From: Vallitaleaceae bacterium
GTDB taxonomy: Bacteria > Bacillota > Clostridia > Lachnospirales > Vallitaleaceae
Length of the DNA stretch: 32,883 nt
Reading direction: 5' to 3'
NCBI GenBank assembly: GCA_029935405.1
Contig: JAOZKH010000020.1
Location: forward strand, 1 to 32,883
Shown here: one piece after another, positions 8,899 through 17,830 of the stretch
How positions within the stretch are numbered: the first letter of the stretch is position 1
How the letters are laid out: every line of letters begins with the position of its first letter
Position numbers and translations under genes: made by a program
The notes under the pieces: model-generated
Databases searched by the model: none
What the model was told of the DNA's origin: nothing
The model's input: only the letters and a program-made list of their open reading frames with translations

Positions 8899-8934
8899 TA
8901 GGAGTCTTTATTCTAAAAAAATCAAAGATAAATA

Positions 8935-8972
8935 AAAAATAGCTGTCTCAGTTAATTGAGGCAGTTATTTTT
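8935..8972 (+). terminator. Rho-independent terminator after rpoZ
   Basis: AAAAATAGCTGTCTCA-GTTAAT-TGAGGCAGTTATTTTT. Confidence 0.85.
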
Positions 8973-9005
8973 ACGGAAAGAAAGTGTTACTTGTCTTTTA
9001 TATAC

Positions 9006-9034
9006 TTGTTAATCTTTAAGTAGTCTTGTATAAT
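9006..9034 (+). promoter_or_regulatory. SigA-type promoter for the diguanylate cyclase (and possibly priA-thiN)
   Basis: TTGTTA, 17-bp spacer, TATAAT. Confidence 0.7.
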
Positions 9035-9071
9035 GAAAGAAATTGTAAATAATAAGACGAAGGTGATTTAT

Positions 9072-10874
9072 ATGAAATTATTTGAAAAAAGTTCAATGTC
9101 TTTAATGAATAAAATAATAGTATATTTTGTTGGATACACGATAGTGGTCATGTTTTTGTTTTCACTAACGATTTATTTAGTTGATTATTCGAAGATGAAT
9201 TTAATCAATGCTAGTTATTCTAGAGATATTGCAGAGTTAGAAGCAGATATGGTAAATAATTGGTTAGATGATAGTATTCGAAAACTAAACGACATTAGTA
9301 TTATGGCAGGAAATTCACAAAATGGATTAATGACAAATATTGAAGGCCTAATAGATATACAACAACAGAATAAAGATAATTTTAGACATTTATATTTGGT
9401 GAATACAGAAGGTGAATATATAGATACTTTTGGTCAAGAAGCAAATATGAATGATGAGATAATAACGGAGATTATAAATGGAGAAAAGGAATTGGTTGTT
9501 ACTAGTCCTATGATTCATCCTATTTTATCAGAAGCACTTTTTAATGTAATAGTTCCAGTATATGATGGAACCAAAATAATTGGAGTGTTAGGAGCAACAG
9601 TTACGATGGATCAGCTTAGTAAGAGACTTAATGAATATGAAGTTTCTGATGCTGGATTTGGTTGGCTAGTTGATGAAAATCTAACAGTTATAGCACATCC
9701 TGAAGAAGATAATATTCTTAATATGTCATTGTATTCCACAGAGTTAATAAAAGAAAAATCTTTAGAAGACTTAAAAGTGAAATCCGCTAATACATTTGGT
9801 TACAGTGGATTAGATCTTGTTGCTATCGATTTAGTGGAAGATGGATATGCAACAGGTAAATACACTGATTTAGATGGATACAATAGAACAGTTTCCTTTG
9901 TAAAAGTGAATAATGCAGAAAATTGGTATGTGGGATTTACAACTTTTGACGATAAAATTCCATCATCTTCAAGAAGTTTGCTGATATATATGGTTATTGG
10001 AGTTGCGCTTATAGTAGCAATTACAATATTTGCAACATATTTATTGGCAAGTGAAGTCACAAAACCAATCAATCAACTGATACATGTAGTTAATTTATTC
10101 ATTGGAGGTAATAGTGGCGTTCGAGCAAAAGTGGATACGGATGATGAATTCGGAAAATTAGGAAAAGCTTTTAATGGAATGGCAGATACTATTATTGAAC
10201 ACACAGATAATGTAGAAGCATTAATTAAAGAACGTACATATATGCTTGCTGATCTTAATTATCAAATTGTAGTACGAAATAAAGAGCTTAACACCATGAA
10301 TGAAGAGCTTGAAACAACTAATGATAAGTTACACTCACTTGCAACTACAGATATGCTTACAGGGCTTTATAATCGCCATGAACTTGTTCGTTCAATGCAA
10401 ACCTTTATGGATGGTGTACTAAAAAGTGATGATGCAGGATTTTCAGTTCTGTTTATAGACTTAGATAATTTTAAATATTATAATGATACATTTAGTCATG
10501 AAATAGGAGACTTCCTATTGATTGAAGTTGCAAAAATACTTAAAGCAAATATTAGAGATAATGATATTGTAGCAAGATATGGCGGAGATGAATTTGTTGT
10601 TTTACTTAAACATGGTGACTTTGATGTCTCTAAAATGATATCTGAACGAATACATGCAAAAATTTTAGAACAAAAGGGCTTTAGAAAAGCTATTGAACGT
10701 AAAATTAAATCTGAAATTTTATTATTAGGTAAGAATATGTTGTCTTGTTCTATTGGTATTGTTAATTACAATAAGAATATAAATGCTAGAACCGTTGAAG
10801 AACTGTTAGCTTTAGCTGATGATACAATGTATAAAGCTAAGAAACAAGGTAAATCAAGAATTGTAGTTAGTTAA
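9072..10874 (+). CDS. Membrane sensor diguanylate cyclase (extracytoplasmic dCache-like sensor, TMs, HAMP, GGDEF)
   Basis: GGDEF motif RYGGDEF with RxxD (RDND) five residues upstream; N-terminal TM, long sensor, second TM, HAMP-like linker. Start moved from 9033 (which lies in the -10 box) to 9072 with GAAGGTG. Confidence 0.9.
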   Translation: MKLFEKSSMSLMNKIIVYFVGYTIVVMFLFSLTIYLVDYSKMNLINASYSRDIAELEADMVNNWLDDSIRKLNDISIMAGNSQNGLMTNIEGLIDIQQQNKDNFRHLYLVNTEGEYIDTFGQEANMNDEIITEIINGEKELVVTSPMIHPILSEALFNVIVPVYDGTKIIGVLGATVTMDQLSKRLNEYEVSDAGFGWLVDENLTVIAHPEEDNILNMSLYSTELIKEKSLEDLKVKSANTFGYSGLDLVAIDLVEDGYATGKYTDLDGYNRTVSFVKVNNAENWYVGFTTFDDKIPSSSRSLLIYMVIGVALIVAITIFATYLLASEVTKPINQLIHVVNLFIGGNSGVRAKVDTDDEFGKLGKAFNGMADTIIEHTDNVEALIKERTYMLADLNYQIVVRNKELNTMNEELETTNDKLHSLATTDMLTGLYNRHELVRSMQTFMDGVLKSDDAGFSVLFIDLDNFKYYNDTFSHEIGDFLLIEVAKILKANIRDNDIVARYGGDEFVVLLKHGDFDVSKMISERIHAKILEQKGFRKAIERKIKSEILLLGKNMLSCSIGIVNYNKNINARTVEELLALADDTMYKAKKQGKSRIVVS

Positions 10875-10883
10875 GAAGGTTAT

Positions 10884-13169
10884 ATGAGTATAAAAAACAG
10901 AGAAATGGTAGCCAAAGTTATCATTGGTATATCTACAAATGCATTAAATCGATTATTTACATATGTAATTCCGACAGACCTTAACGATCAAGTAGAAATA
11001 GGGTCTGTTGTTTTAGTGCCATTTGGTAAAGGGAATCACCTAAAAGAAGCATATGTTATTGATATTGAATTCAATGAAGGGACTTATGAATTTGAACTAA
11101 AAAAAATATATGAAGTTAAGGAAAATGTTTCTGTAATGAAAGAATTATTGCAAGTAGCTTCTTGGATGCATAATAGATATCAATGCACTATTACGTCAGC
11201 TTTAAAACTTATGCTACCTAGAGATATTAATGTAAAACTTAAAACTTTTAAAACAATTGTGATAAATAAGGTGCAATTAACAAAATTAAAAGAATATAAA
11301 TTAATGATTATCAAAGATAAACGCTTAGTAAAACGACTAGCTATTATTGAATTTTTGGAAAATGTATGTATTAACTCAGATACAGAGATTTACTATTTTG
11401 TTGAAAAAGATCTGTTGGCGTGGTTAAATACTAATAGTGCAATGATTAAAAACTTAGAAAAGCTTGATTTATTAGAACGTCGAGATGAAGTGTATGAACG
11501 TAAAATTGCCATATTAGATCAAAAAACATACGATGAAAAGTTTGAACTAACAAAGGAACAATTAGTTGTTTCTAATGAGATTACAAAAAGCTTAGATACT
11601 AATAAAATATTTCTTGTTCATGGAGTTACAGGAAGTGGTAAAACAGAAGTGTATATGAACCTTATTAAACGAGTAATAAGTAATGGACAAAAGGCTATTG
11701 TATTAATTCCTGAAATAGGGTTAACACCACAGATGATAATGCGGTTTACAGGTAGGTTTGGAAATATTATTGGAGTAATGCATTCGAAATTGAATTTAGG
11801 AGAACGTTACGAACAATGGCAAAAAGCTAGTAATAATGATGTGAAGATTATGATTGGTGCTAGGTCAGCTATTTTTACACCCTTTGATAATATTGGTATT
11901 ATAATTATTGATGAAGAACATGAACATACATATAAATCCGAACAAAATCCAAAGTATCATGCAAGAGAAGTTGCAATTAAACGAGGTATATATCATAATT
12001 GTCCAGTTGTTTTAGGTAGTGCAACACCGCTTGTTGATAATTATTATAAAGCAAGTTTAAATCAGTATAAATTATTAAATATGACAAAACGTGCTGTTGC
12101 AAACGCATATAAAGATATTCACTTAATTGATATGAGACAAGAATTAGAAGCGGGAAATACAGGTGTACTTAGTAGAGAATTATATAATGCAATATCAGAA
12201 GCTCTTTTAAAGGGTGAACAAATTATACTGTTTATAAACCGTAGAGGATATGCAAATAGTATTTCTTGTAGACAATGTGGGTTTGTATATAAATGTGATC
12301 ACTGTGATATTTCTATGACCTATCATAAGAGTAACAGGCGTTTGATTTGTCATATGTGTGGAGATTCAAAACCAATGAAAAAAGAATGTCCTATGTGTGG
12401 CTCTAAATATATTAAGGGCTTTGGAGCAGGTACTCAAAAAATAGAAGCGTTGATTAGCACAATTTTTAAAAATGCAAAGATTATAAGAATGGATCAAGAT
12501 ACAACTAGTAGAAAACACGGTCACGAAACTATACTTAAACAGTTTAGAAATCATGAAGCTGATATACTTATAGGTACCCAAATGGTAGCTAAGGGACATG
12601 ACTTTCATAATGTTACGGTTGTAGGTGTACTCGCAGCTGATATAAGCTTGAATGTGGAAGATTATAGAGGTGCTGAAAGAACTTTTCAGTTAATTACACA
12701 AGTTATTGGAAGAACAGGTCGTGGAGATAGACCGGGAAGGGCTTTTATTCAAACATATCAACCTGGTCATTATAGTATTGTCCATGCTATTAACGAGGAT
12801 TATATTAGTTTTTATAATGAAGAAATCATATTTAGACAAACGATGATTTATCCTCCGTTTTGTCATTTGTTATGTATTATTACAATGTCAGAAAATGATT
12901 ATTTAGGAAGAAATTTACTTGATCAATGTGTAAGTGTGATAAAAAATCTGTATTTAAATACAGAGGATACAAAATTTATTATATTAGGTCCTGCAAAAAC
13001 AAGTATTGGAAAAATTAAAGGTTTATATCGAAATCGTATTATTGTTAAAGGAAGTTCTTATAAAAAGTTGACTTTAGTCATGAAAGAACTTTATAATAGA
13101 AAAGATAAAGATAATAATTATACAAAAGTAAAATTATCAATGGAATTAAATCCAATGGGGTTTAACTAA
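10884..13169 (+). CDS. priA: Primosomal protein N' (replication restart helicase)
   Basis: GVTGSGKTEVY Walker A, DEEHEHTYKSEQ, CRQCGFVYKCDHCDISMTYHK zinc cysteines, QVIGRTGRGDRPG. Confidence 0.95.
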   Translation: MSIKNREMVAKVIIGISTNALNRLFTYVIPTDLNDQVEIGSVVLVPFGKGNHLKEAYVIDIEFNEGTYEFELKKIYEVKENVSVMKELLQVASWMHNRYQCTITSALKLMLPRDINVKLKTFKTIVINKVQLTKLKEYKLMIIKDKRLVKRLAIIEFLENVCINSDTEIYYFVEKDLLAWLNTNSAMIKNLEKLDLLERRDEVYERKIAILDQKTYDEKFELTKEQLVVSNEITKSLDTNKIFLVHGVTGSGKTEVYMNLIKRVISNGQKAIVLIPEIGLTPQMIMRFTGRFGNIIGVMHSKLNLGERYEQWQKASNNDVKIMIGARSAIFTPFDNIGIIIIDEEHEHTYKSEQNPKYHAREVAIKRGIYHNCPVVLGSATPLVDNYYKASLNQYKLLNMTKRAVANAYKDIHLIDMRQELEAGNTGVLSRELYNAISEALLKGEQIILFINRRGYANSISCRQCGFVYKCDHCDISMTYHKSNRRLICHMCGDSKPMKKECPMCGSKYIKGFGAGTQKIEALISTIFKNAKIIRMDQDTTSRKHGHETILKQFRNHEADILIGTQMVAKGHDFHNVTVVGVLAADISLNVEDYRGAERTFQLITQVIGRTGRGDRPGRAFIQTYQPGHYSIVHAINEDYISFYNEEIIFRQTMIYPPFCHLLCIITMSENDYLGRNLLDQCVSVIKNLYLNTEDTKFIILGPAKTSIGKIKGLYRNRIIVKGSSYKKLTLVMKELYNRKDKDNNYTKVKLSMELNPMGFN

Positions 13170-13196
13170 TCCTATTTATTATAAAGGAGATTAAAT

Positions 13197-13652
13197 ATGG
13201 CGCGTAGAAAAATTAGAATTGACGAAGATATAATTTTAAGAAAAGTTTCAAGGCCTATAGACGAAATAACGCCTAAGATTAAAGCATTAGTAGAAGATAT
13301 GATTGAAACAATGATTTATGCAAATGGTGTTGGGCTTGCAGCACCACAAGTGGGCGTTTTAAGAAGAGTTGTTGTTATTGATGTTGGTGAAGGGCCTGTT
13401 ATTATGATAAATCCCGAAATCATTGAAACTGAAGGTGAGCAAGAGGGAATTGAAGGTTGTTTAAGTGTACCTGGTAAGTCAGGAACAGTAACTAGGCCTT
13501 TTAGAGTTGTAGCAAAAGCTACAGATATAGAGGGTAAAGAGTTTATAATAGAGGGTGAAGAATTTATGGCAAGAGCAATTTGTCACGAACTTGATCATTT
13601 AGAGGGTAAACTATATACAGATATTGCAGTTGATATTATAACTGAAGAATAA
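13197..13652 (+). CDS. def: Peptide deformylase
   Basis: GVGLAAPQVG, EGCLSVPG, CHELDHLEG. Confidence 0.95.
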   Translation: MARRKIRIDEDIILRKVSRPIDEITPKIKALVEDMIETMIYANGVGLAAPQVGVLRRVVVIDVGEGPVIMINPEIIETEGEQEGIEGCLSVPGKSGTVTRPFRVVAKATDIEGKEFIIEGEEFMARAICHELDHLEGKLYTDIAVDIITEE

Positions 13653-13668
13653 ATATAGAGGTATTATT

Positions 13669-14604
13669 ATGAAAATTATTTTTATGGGAACGCCAGATTT
13701 TAGTGTTCCGACACTGAAGACATTAATCGAATCTAAACATGAAGTTGTTGCTTGCTATACACAACCTGACAAACCAAAAGGGCGGGGTAAAAAACTTCAA
13801 ATGACACCTGTTAAAGCGGCTTGTATAGAAGCAAAAATTCCTGTTTATCAACCAACTAAAATTAGAAATAAAGAGAATATAATTAAATTTCAAGAAATCA
13901 AAGCAGATATAGCGGTTGTTATAGCCTATGGTCAAATTTTACCAAAGGAGATTTTAGATACACCTAAGTATGGATGCATAAACATTCATGCCTCACTTCT
14001 TCCAAAGTATAGAGGTGCAGCGCCTTATCAATGGGCGGTTATCAACGGTGAAACAACAACGGGAATTACTACGATGCAGATGGATGTAGGTATGGATACA
14101 GGTGATATGCTGCTTAAAACTATTGTTAATATTGACAACTTTGAAACAGCTGGCTCACTTCATGATAAGTTAATGTATTCAGGTGGTAAATTACTTCTAG
14201 AAACCTTAAAACAAGTTGAAGAGGAGACCCTAAAACCTATTAAGCAAAATGATGAGTTGGCCACTTATGCACCTATGCTAGATAAGAATTATGGAAAGAT
14301 AAATTGGCATAAATCTGCAGTGGAAATTGAAAGTCTAATAAGAGGTTTAAATCCATGGCCAAGTGCTTATACATTTATGGATGATAAACTATTAAAAATT
14401 TGGAAGGCAACAATTATTGAAGAAGCTACAGAGAAGCATAAGCCCGGAACAATCTTAAGTATTTACGATAAAGAGGGAATTGTCGTTCAATGTGACACTG
14501 GTGCATTATTAGTTACTGAACTTCAGCTTCAAGGCAAAAAACGTATGGATACACCTTCGTTTATGAGAGGTTATAATATTACAGTGGGTGGTATTTTAGA
14601 ATAA
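13669..14604 (+). CDS. fmt: Methionyl-tRNA formyltransferase
   Basis: MKIIFMGTPDFSVPTL, CINIHASLLPKYRGAAPYQWAVINGE. Confidence 0.95.
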   Translation: MKIIFMGTPDFSVPTLKTLIESKHEVVACYTQPDKPKGRGKKLQMTPVKAACIEAKIPVYQPTKIRNKENIIKFQEIKADIAVVIAYGQILPKEILDTPKYGCINIHASLLPKYRGAAPYQWAVINGETTTGITTMQMDVGMDTGDMLLKTIVNIDNFETAGSLHDKLMYSGGKLLLETLKQVEEETLKPIKQNDELATYAPMLDKNYGKINWHKSAVEIESLIRGLNPWPSAYTFMDDKLLKIWKATIIEEATEKHKPGTILSIYDKEGIVVQCDTGALLVTELQLQGKKRMDTPSFMRGYNITVGGILE

Positions 14605-14666
14605 GCCACAGTATATAAAGACTAACTATATAAAAAAATCGTAGTATAACATTTGTGGAGGACGTA

Positions 14667-16034
14667 ATGACAAAAGGTTCTGAACGTAATTATATCTTAA
14701 AGATATTAGAAGACATAGACAAAAAGGGACTTTTTGTTAATCAAGTTCTTGATGACTACTTTTATGTATATGAATTTGATAAACAACAAAGAAGCTTTAT
14801 ATCAAAGATTGTATATGGAACTATTGAACAACGATATTACATTGATTTTGCAGTTAATAGTGTATCTAAAGTTAAAGTTCGAAAAATGAAACCAGTTATT
14901 AAATATATTATACGTATGACTGCTTACCAAATCTTATTTATGGATAAAGTTCCTGATCACGCTGCAATTAATGAAGGGGTAAAACTTACAAAGAAACGTA
15001 AGTTTTTTCAATTAACAGGTTTTGTTAATGGTGTTCTTAGAAGTGTTGTAAGAGAGAAAGATACTTTAGAAGAAAAAATAGACAAACTTAAACCGATAGA
15101 AAAGTTATCTATAAGGTATTCTTTTGACCAAGAAATGCTTAAATATTTAATGAAACAGTATGATTTTAAAGTGATCGAAAAGTATTTAATGGAAAGCTTG
15201 AAAACAAAAGCAACCGCCATTAGAGTTAATCAAACAAAAACAAATAGAGAGCAACTTATTAAAGAATTACAGCCAGTTGGATTAATTGAAAATGGCCATA
15301 TTCTAAAGGATAGTTTATATATAACAGAGTATGGTAAAATAACTGACTTAGAAGCTTTTAAAAAAGGGCTATTTCAAGTTCAAGATGAAAGCTCAACATT
15401 AGTTGGCATCATAAGTAATATTAAAGAAGGTGTAAAAGTTTTAGATGTTTGTGCTGCTCCAGGAGGTAAAGCCACGCATATTTCAGATTTACTTAATGGA
15501 AGTGGTGAAGTAGTAGCTTGTGATATTTCTGAACATAAGGTTTTAAAAATTAATGAAAATATACAAAGATTAGGCTTAAACAATATTAAGACTAAATTGC
15601 TTGATGCTAGTATATATAATAAAGAATATAATAATGCGTTTGATATTGTCATTACAGATGTTCCTTGTTCTGGTCTTGGAATAATTCGTAGCAAACCAGA
15701 CATTAAGTTTAATATGAATTATTCAAAGATAGAATCTTTAATTGAACTGCAACAAAAAATAATTCAAAATGTTTCAACCTATGTTAATTCAGGAGGTACT
15801 TTAGTATATAGTACCTGCACAATTAATAAAGAAGAAAATGAGTCTCAAGTTAAAAAATTTCTCGATAATAATAATGACTTTGAATTAATTGATATAAGTA
15901 AAGAAATAGATACATATCAAGATATTAAATATCCTGAAATATTAAAATCGTTTATTAACAATGGTATGCTCCAACTTATAACAGATGAGAAGCTTACAGA
16001 TGGGTTTTTCATCGCCAAACTTAGAAAGAAATAA
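14667..16034 (+). CDS. rsmB: 16S rRNA (cytosine(967)-C(5))-methyltransferase RsmB
   Basis: NusB-like N-terminus, DVCAAPGGKATHISDLL, DVPCSGLG, YSTCTINKEENE. Start moved from GTG 14655 to ATG 14667 with GGAGG. Confidence 0.92.
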   Translation: MTKGSERNYILKILEDIDKKGLFVNQVLDDYFYVYEFDKQQRSFISKIVYGTIEQRYYIDFAVNSVSKVKVRKMKPVIKYIIRMTAYQILFMDKVPDHAAINEGVKLTKKRKFFQLTGFVNGVLRSVVREKDTLEEKIDKLKPIEKLSIRYSFDQEMLKYLMKQYDFKVIEKYLMESLKTKATAIRVNQTKTNREQLIKELQPVGLIENGHILKDSLYITEYGKITDLEAFKKGLFQVQDESSTLVGIISNIKEGVKVLDVCAAPGGKATHISDLLNGSGEVVACDISEHKVLKINENIQRLGLNNIKTKLLDASIYNKEYNNAFDIVITDVPCSGLGIIRSKPDIKFNMNYSKIESLIELQQKIIQNVSTYVNSGGTLVYSTCTINKEENESQVKKFLDNNNDFELIDISKEIDTYQDIKYPEILKSFINNGMLQLITDEKLTDGFFIAKLRKK

Positions 16035-16036
16035 TA

Positions 16037-17077
16037 ATGAATAATGTAGATATAAAATCCTTAACAATTGAAGAAATTGAACAGATCATAATCAAGCTTA
16101 AGCAACCAAGATTTAGAGCTAAGCAACTTTTTAATTGGATTCACGTCAAAAAAATAAGTAATTATAGAGAAATGAAAAATATTCCTTATGCTTTAATAGA
16201 TATTTTGATGATAGACTATCCGTTAATTGCGCTTAATGAAGTTAGCAAGCATGAAGATAATAAAGATGGAACAGTTAAATATTTGTTTGAATTAAAAGAC
16301 AAACAATTGGTGGAAACTGTACTTATGAAGTATAAATATGGGTATTCGATTTGCATATCCTCACAAGTTGGATGTAAAATGGGTTGTACTTTTTGTGCAT
16401 CAACAATAGGTGGTTTAAAAAGACAATTGCTCCCGTCAGAAATGTTAGATCAAATATATGTTATAGAACGTAAGATGGATATTCAAATTCATTCAGTAGT
16501 TGTAATGGGAACAGGTGAACCACTTGACAATTATGATAATTTGATTCGATTTATTAAATTATTGAGCCATGAAAAAGGCAGACATTTATCAAGAAGGAAC
16601 ATTACTGTCTCTACATGTGGTATTATAGATAATATTAATCGCATAGCAATTGATGTTCCACAGATTAATTTAGCAATATCACTTCATTCTCCTTATAATG
16701 ACAAACGAAAAGAAATAATGCCTATTACAATCAAATATCCATTAAATAATCTTATACAAGCATGTAGTTATTATACTAAAAAAACAGGTAGAAGAATTAC
16801 CTTTGAATATAGTTTGATAAATGGCGTTAATGATGATATTGAACATGGTAAAGATTTAGCTAAGCTTTTAAAAGGTATGTTGTGCCATGTAAATTTAATA
16901 CCTATTAATTCAGTTGATGAAAGAGATTATCTGGCAGCAGATAAAGGACATATATTAAGATTTAAAGAAGTGTTAGATAAAGAAAAAATTCCAACAACTA
17001 TTAGACGTTCGTTGGGACAAAACATAGATGCAGCTTGTGGTCAATTGAGAAACAGACATTTGAAAGACCAAAAATAG
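16037..17077 (+). CDS. rlmN: 23S rRNA (adenine(2503)-C(2))-methyltransferase RlmN
   Basis: GCKMGCTFCAST radical SAM cluster, MGTGEPLDNYDN, SLHSPYNDKR. Confidence 0.95.
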   Translation: MNNVDIKSLTIEEIEQIIIKLKQPRFRAKQLFNWIHVKKISNYREMKNIPYALIDILMIDYPLIALNEVSKHEDNKDGTVKYLFELKDKQLVETVLMKYKYGYSICISSQVGCKMGCTFCASTIGGLKRQLLPSEMLDQIYVIERKMDIQIHSVVVMGTGEPLDNYDNLIRFIKLLSHEKGRHLSRRNITVSTCGIIDNINRIAIDVPQINLAISLHSPYNDKRKEIMPITIKYPLNNLIQACSYYTKKTGRRITFEYSLINGVNDDIEHGKDLAKLLKGMLCHVNLIPINSVDERDYLAADKGHILRFKEVLDKEKIPTTIRRSLGQNIDAACGQLRNRHLKDQK

Positions 17078-17086
17078 GGAGGTTAT

Positions 17087-17830
17087 ATGATTTCGTACGG
17101 TATTAGTCATAAAGGTAACGTAAGAAGTGAAAATCAAGATGCCTACATAAATATTGATAATTCAATTGGAGAACTAAATAATATTTATGTAGTTGCAGAT
17201 GGTATGGGTGGTCACTTAGGAGGAGCAATGGCTTCTAAGCTAGCTATTGATACAATTATTGATTCAATTAAGAATATGAGTGATGTACCATTAAATATAA
17301 TTACAGCTATTATCTTAAAAGCTAATGAAGTTGTTTATAACACTTCAGTAGAAGATAGTAGTCTTTTTGGCATGGGAACAACAGTGGAAGTTATAACAAT
17401 CAATAATAGTATTGCTAGTTTTGTCCATGTTGGTGATAGTAGAATTTATGCAGTATCTGATAATGAGATTACACAATTAAGTCATGACCACTCATATGTT
17501 CAAGAACTTCTGGATAATGGTGCAATTACTAAAGAAGAAGCATATAGTCATCCTAATAAAAACCGAATCACAAAAGCATTAGGAGTTGACAAAACATTAA
17601 ATGCAGATTGTTTTGAATTTCCACTAAATCTAGATTGGAACTATTTTATGTTATGTTCCGATGGATTAACAAATATGATTAAAGATGAGCAAATTCATAT
17701 TATTATTAAAAATAGTAAAAATATTAAAGAAAGTTGTGAAAGCCTAGTACAAGTAGCTTTAGATAACGGTGGAACTGATAATATTACCGTTGTTTTAGTC
17801 AAGCTAGAAGGAGGGCTAAATAATGATTAA
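17087..17830 (+). CDS. Stp1/PrpC-type PP2C protein phosphatase
   Basis: VRSENQDAY, VVADGMGGHLGG, DNGGTDNITVVLV; upstream of PASTA kinase. Confidence 0.93.
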   Translation: MISYGISHKGNVRSENQDAYINIDNSIGELNNIYVVADGMGGHLGGAMASKLAIDTIIDSIKNMSDVPLNIITAIILKANEVVYNTSVEDSSLFGMGTTVEVITINNSIASFVHVGDSRIYAVSDNEITQLSHDHSYVQELLDNGAITKEEAYSHPNKNRITKALGVDKTLNADCFEFPLNLDWNYFMLCSDGLTNMIKDEQIHIIIKNSKNIKESCESLVQVALDNGGTDNITVVLVKLEGGLNND

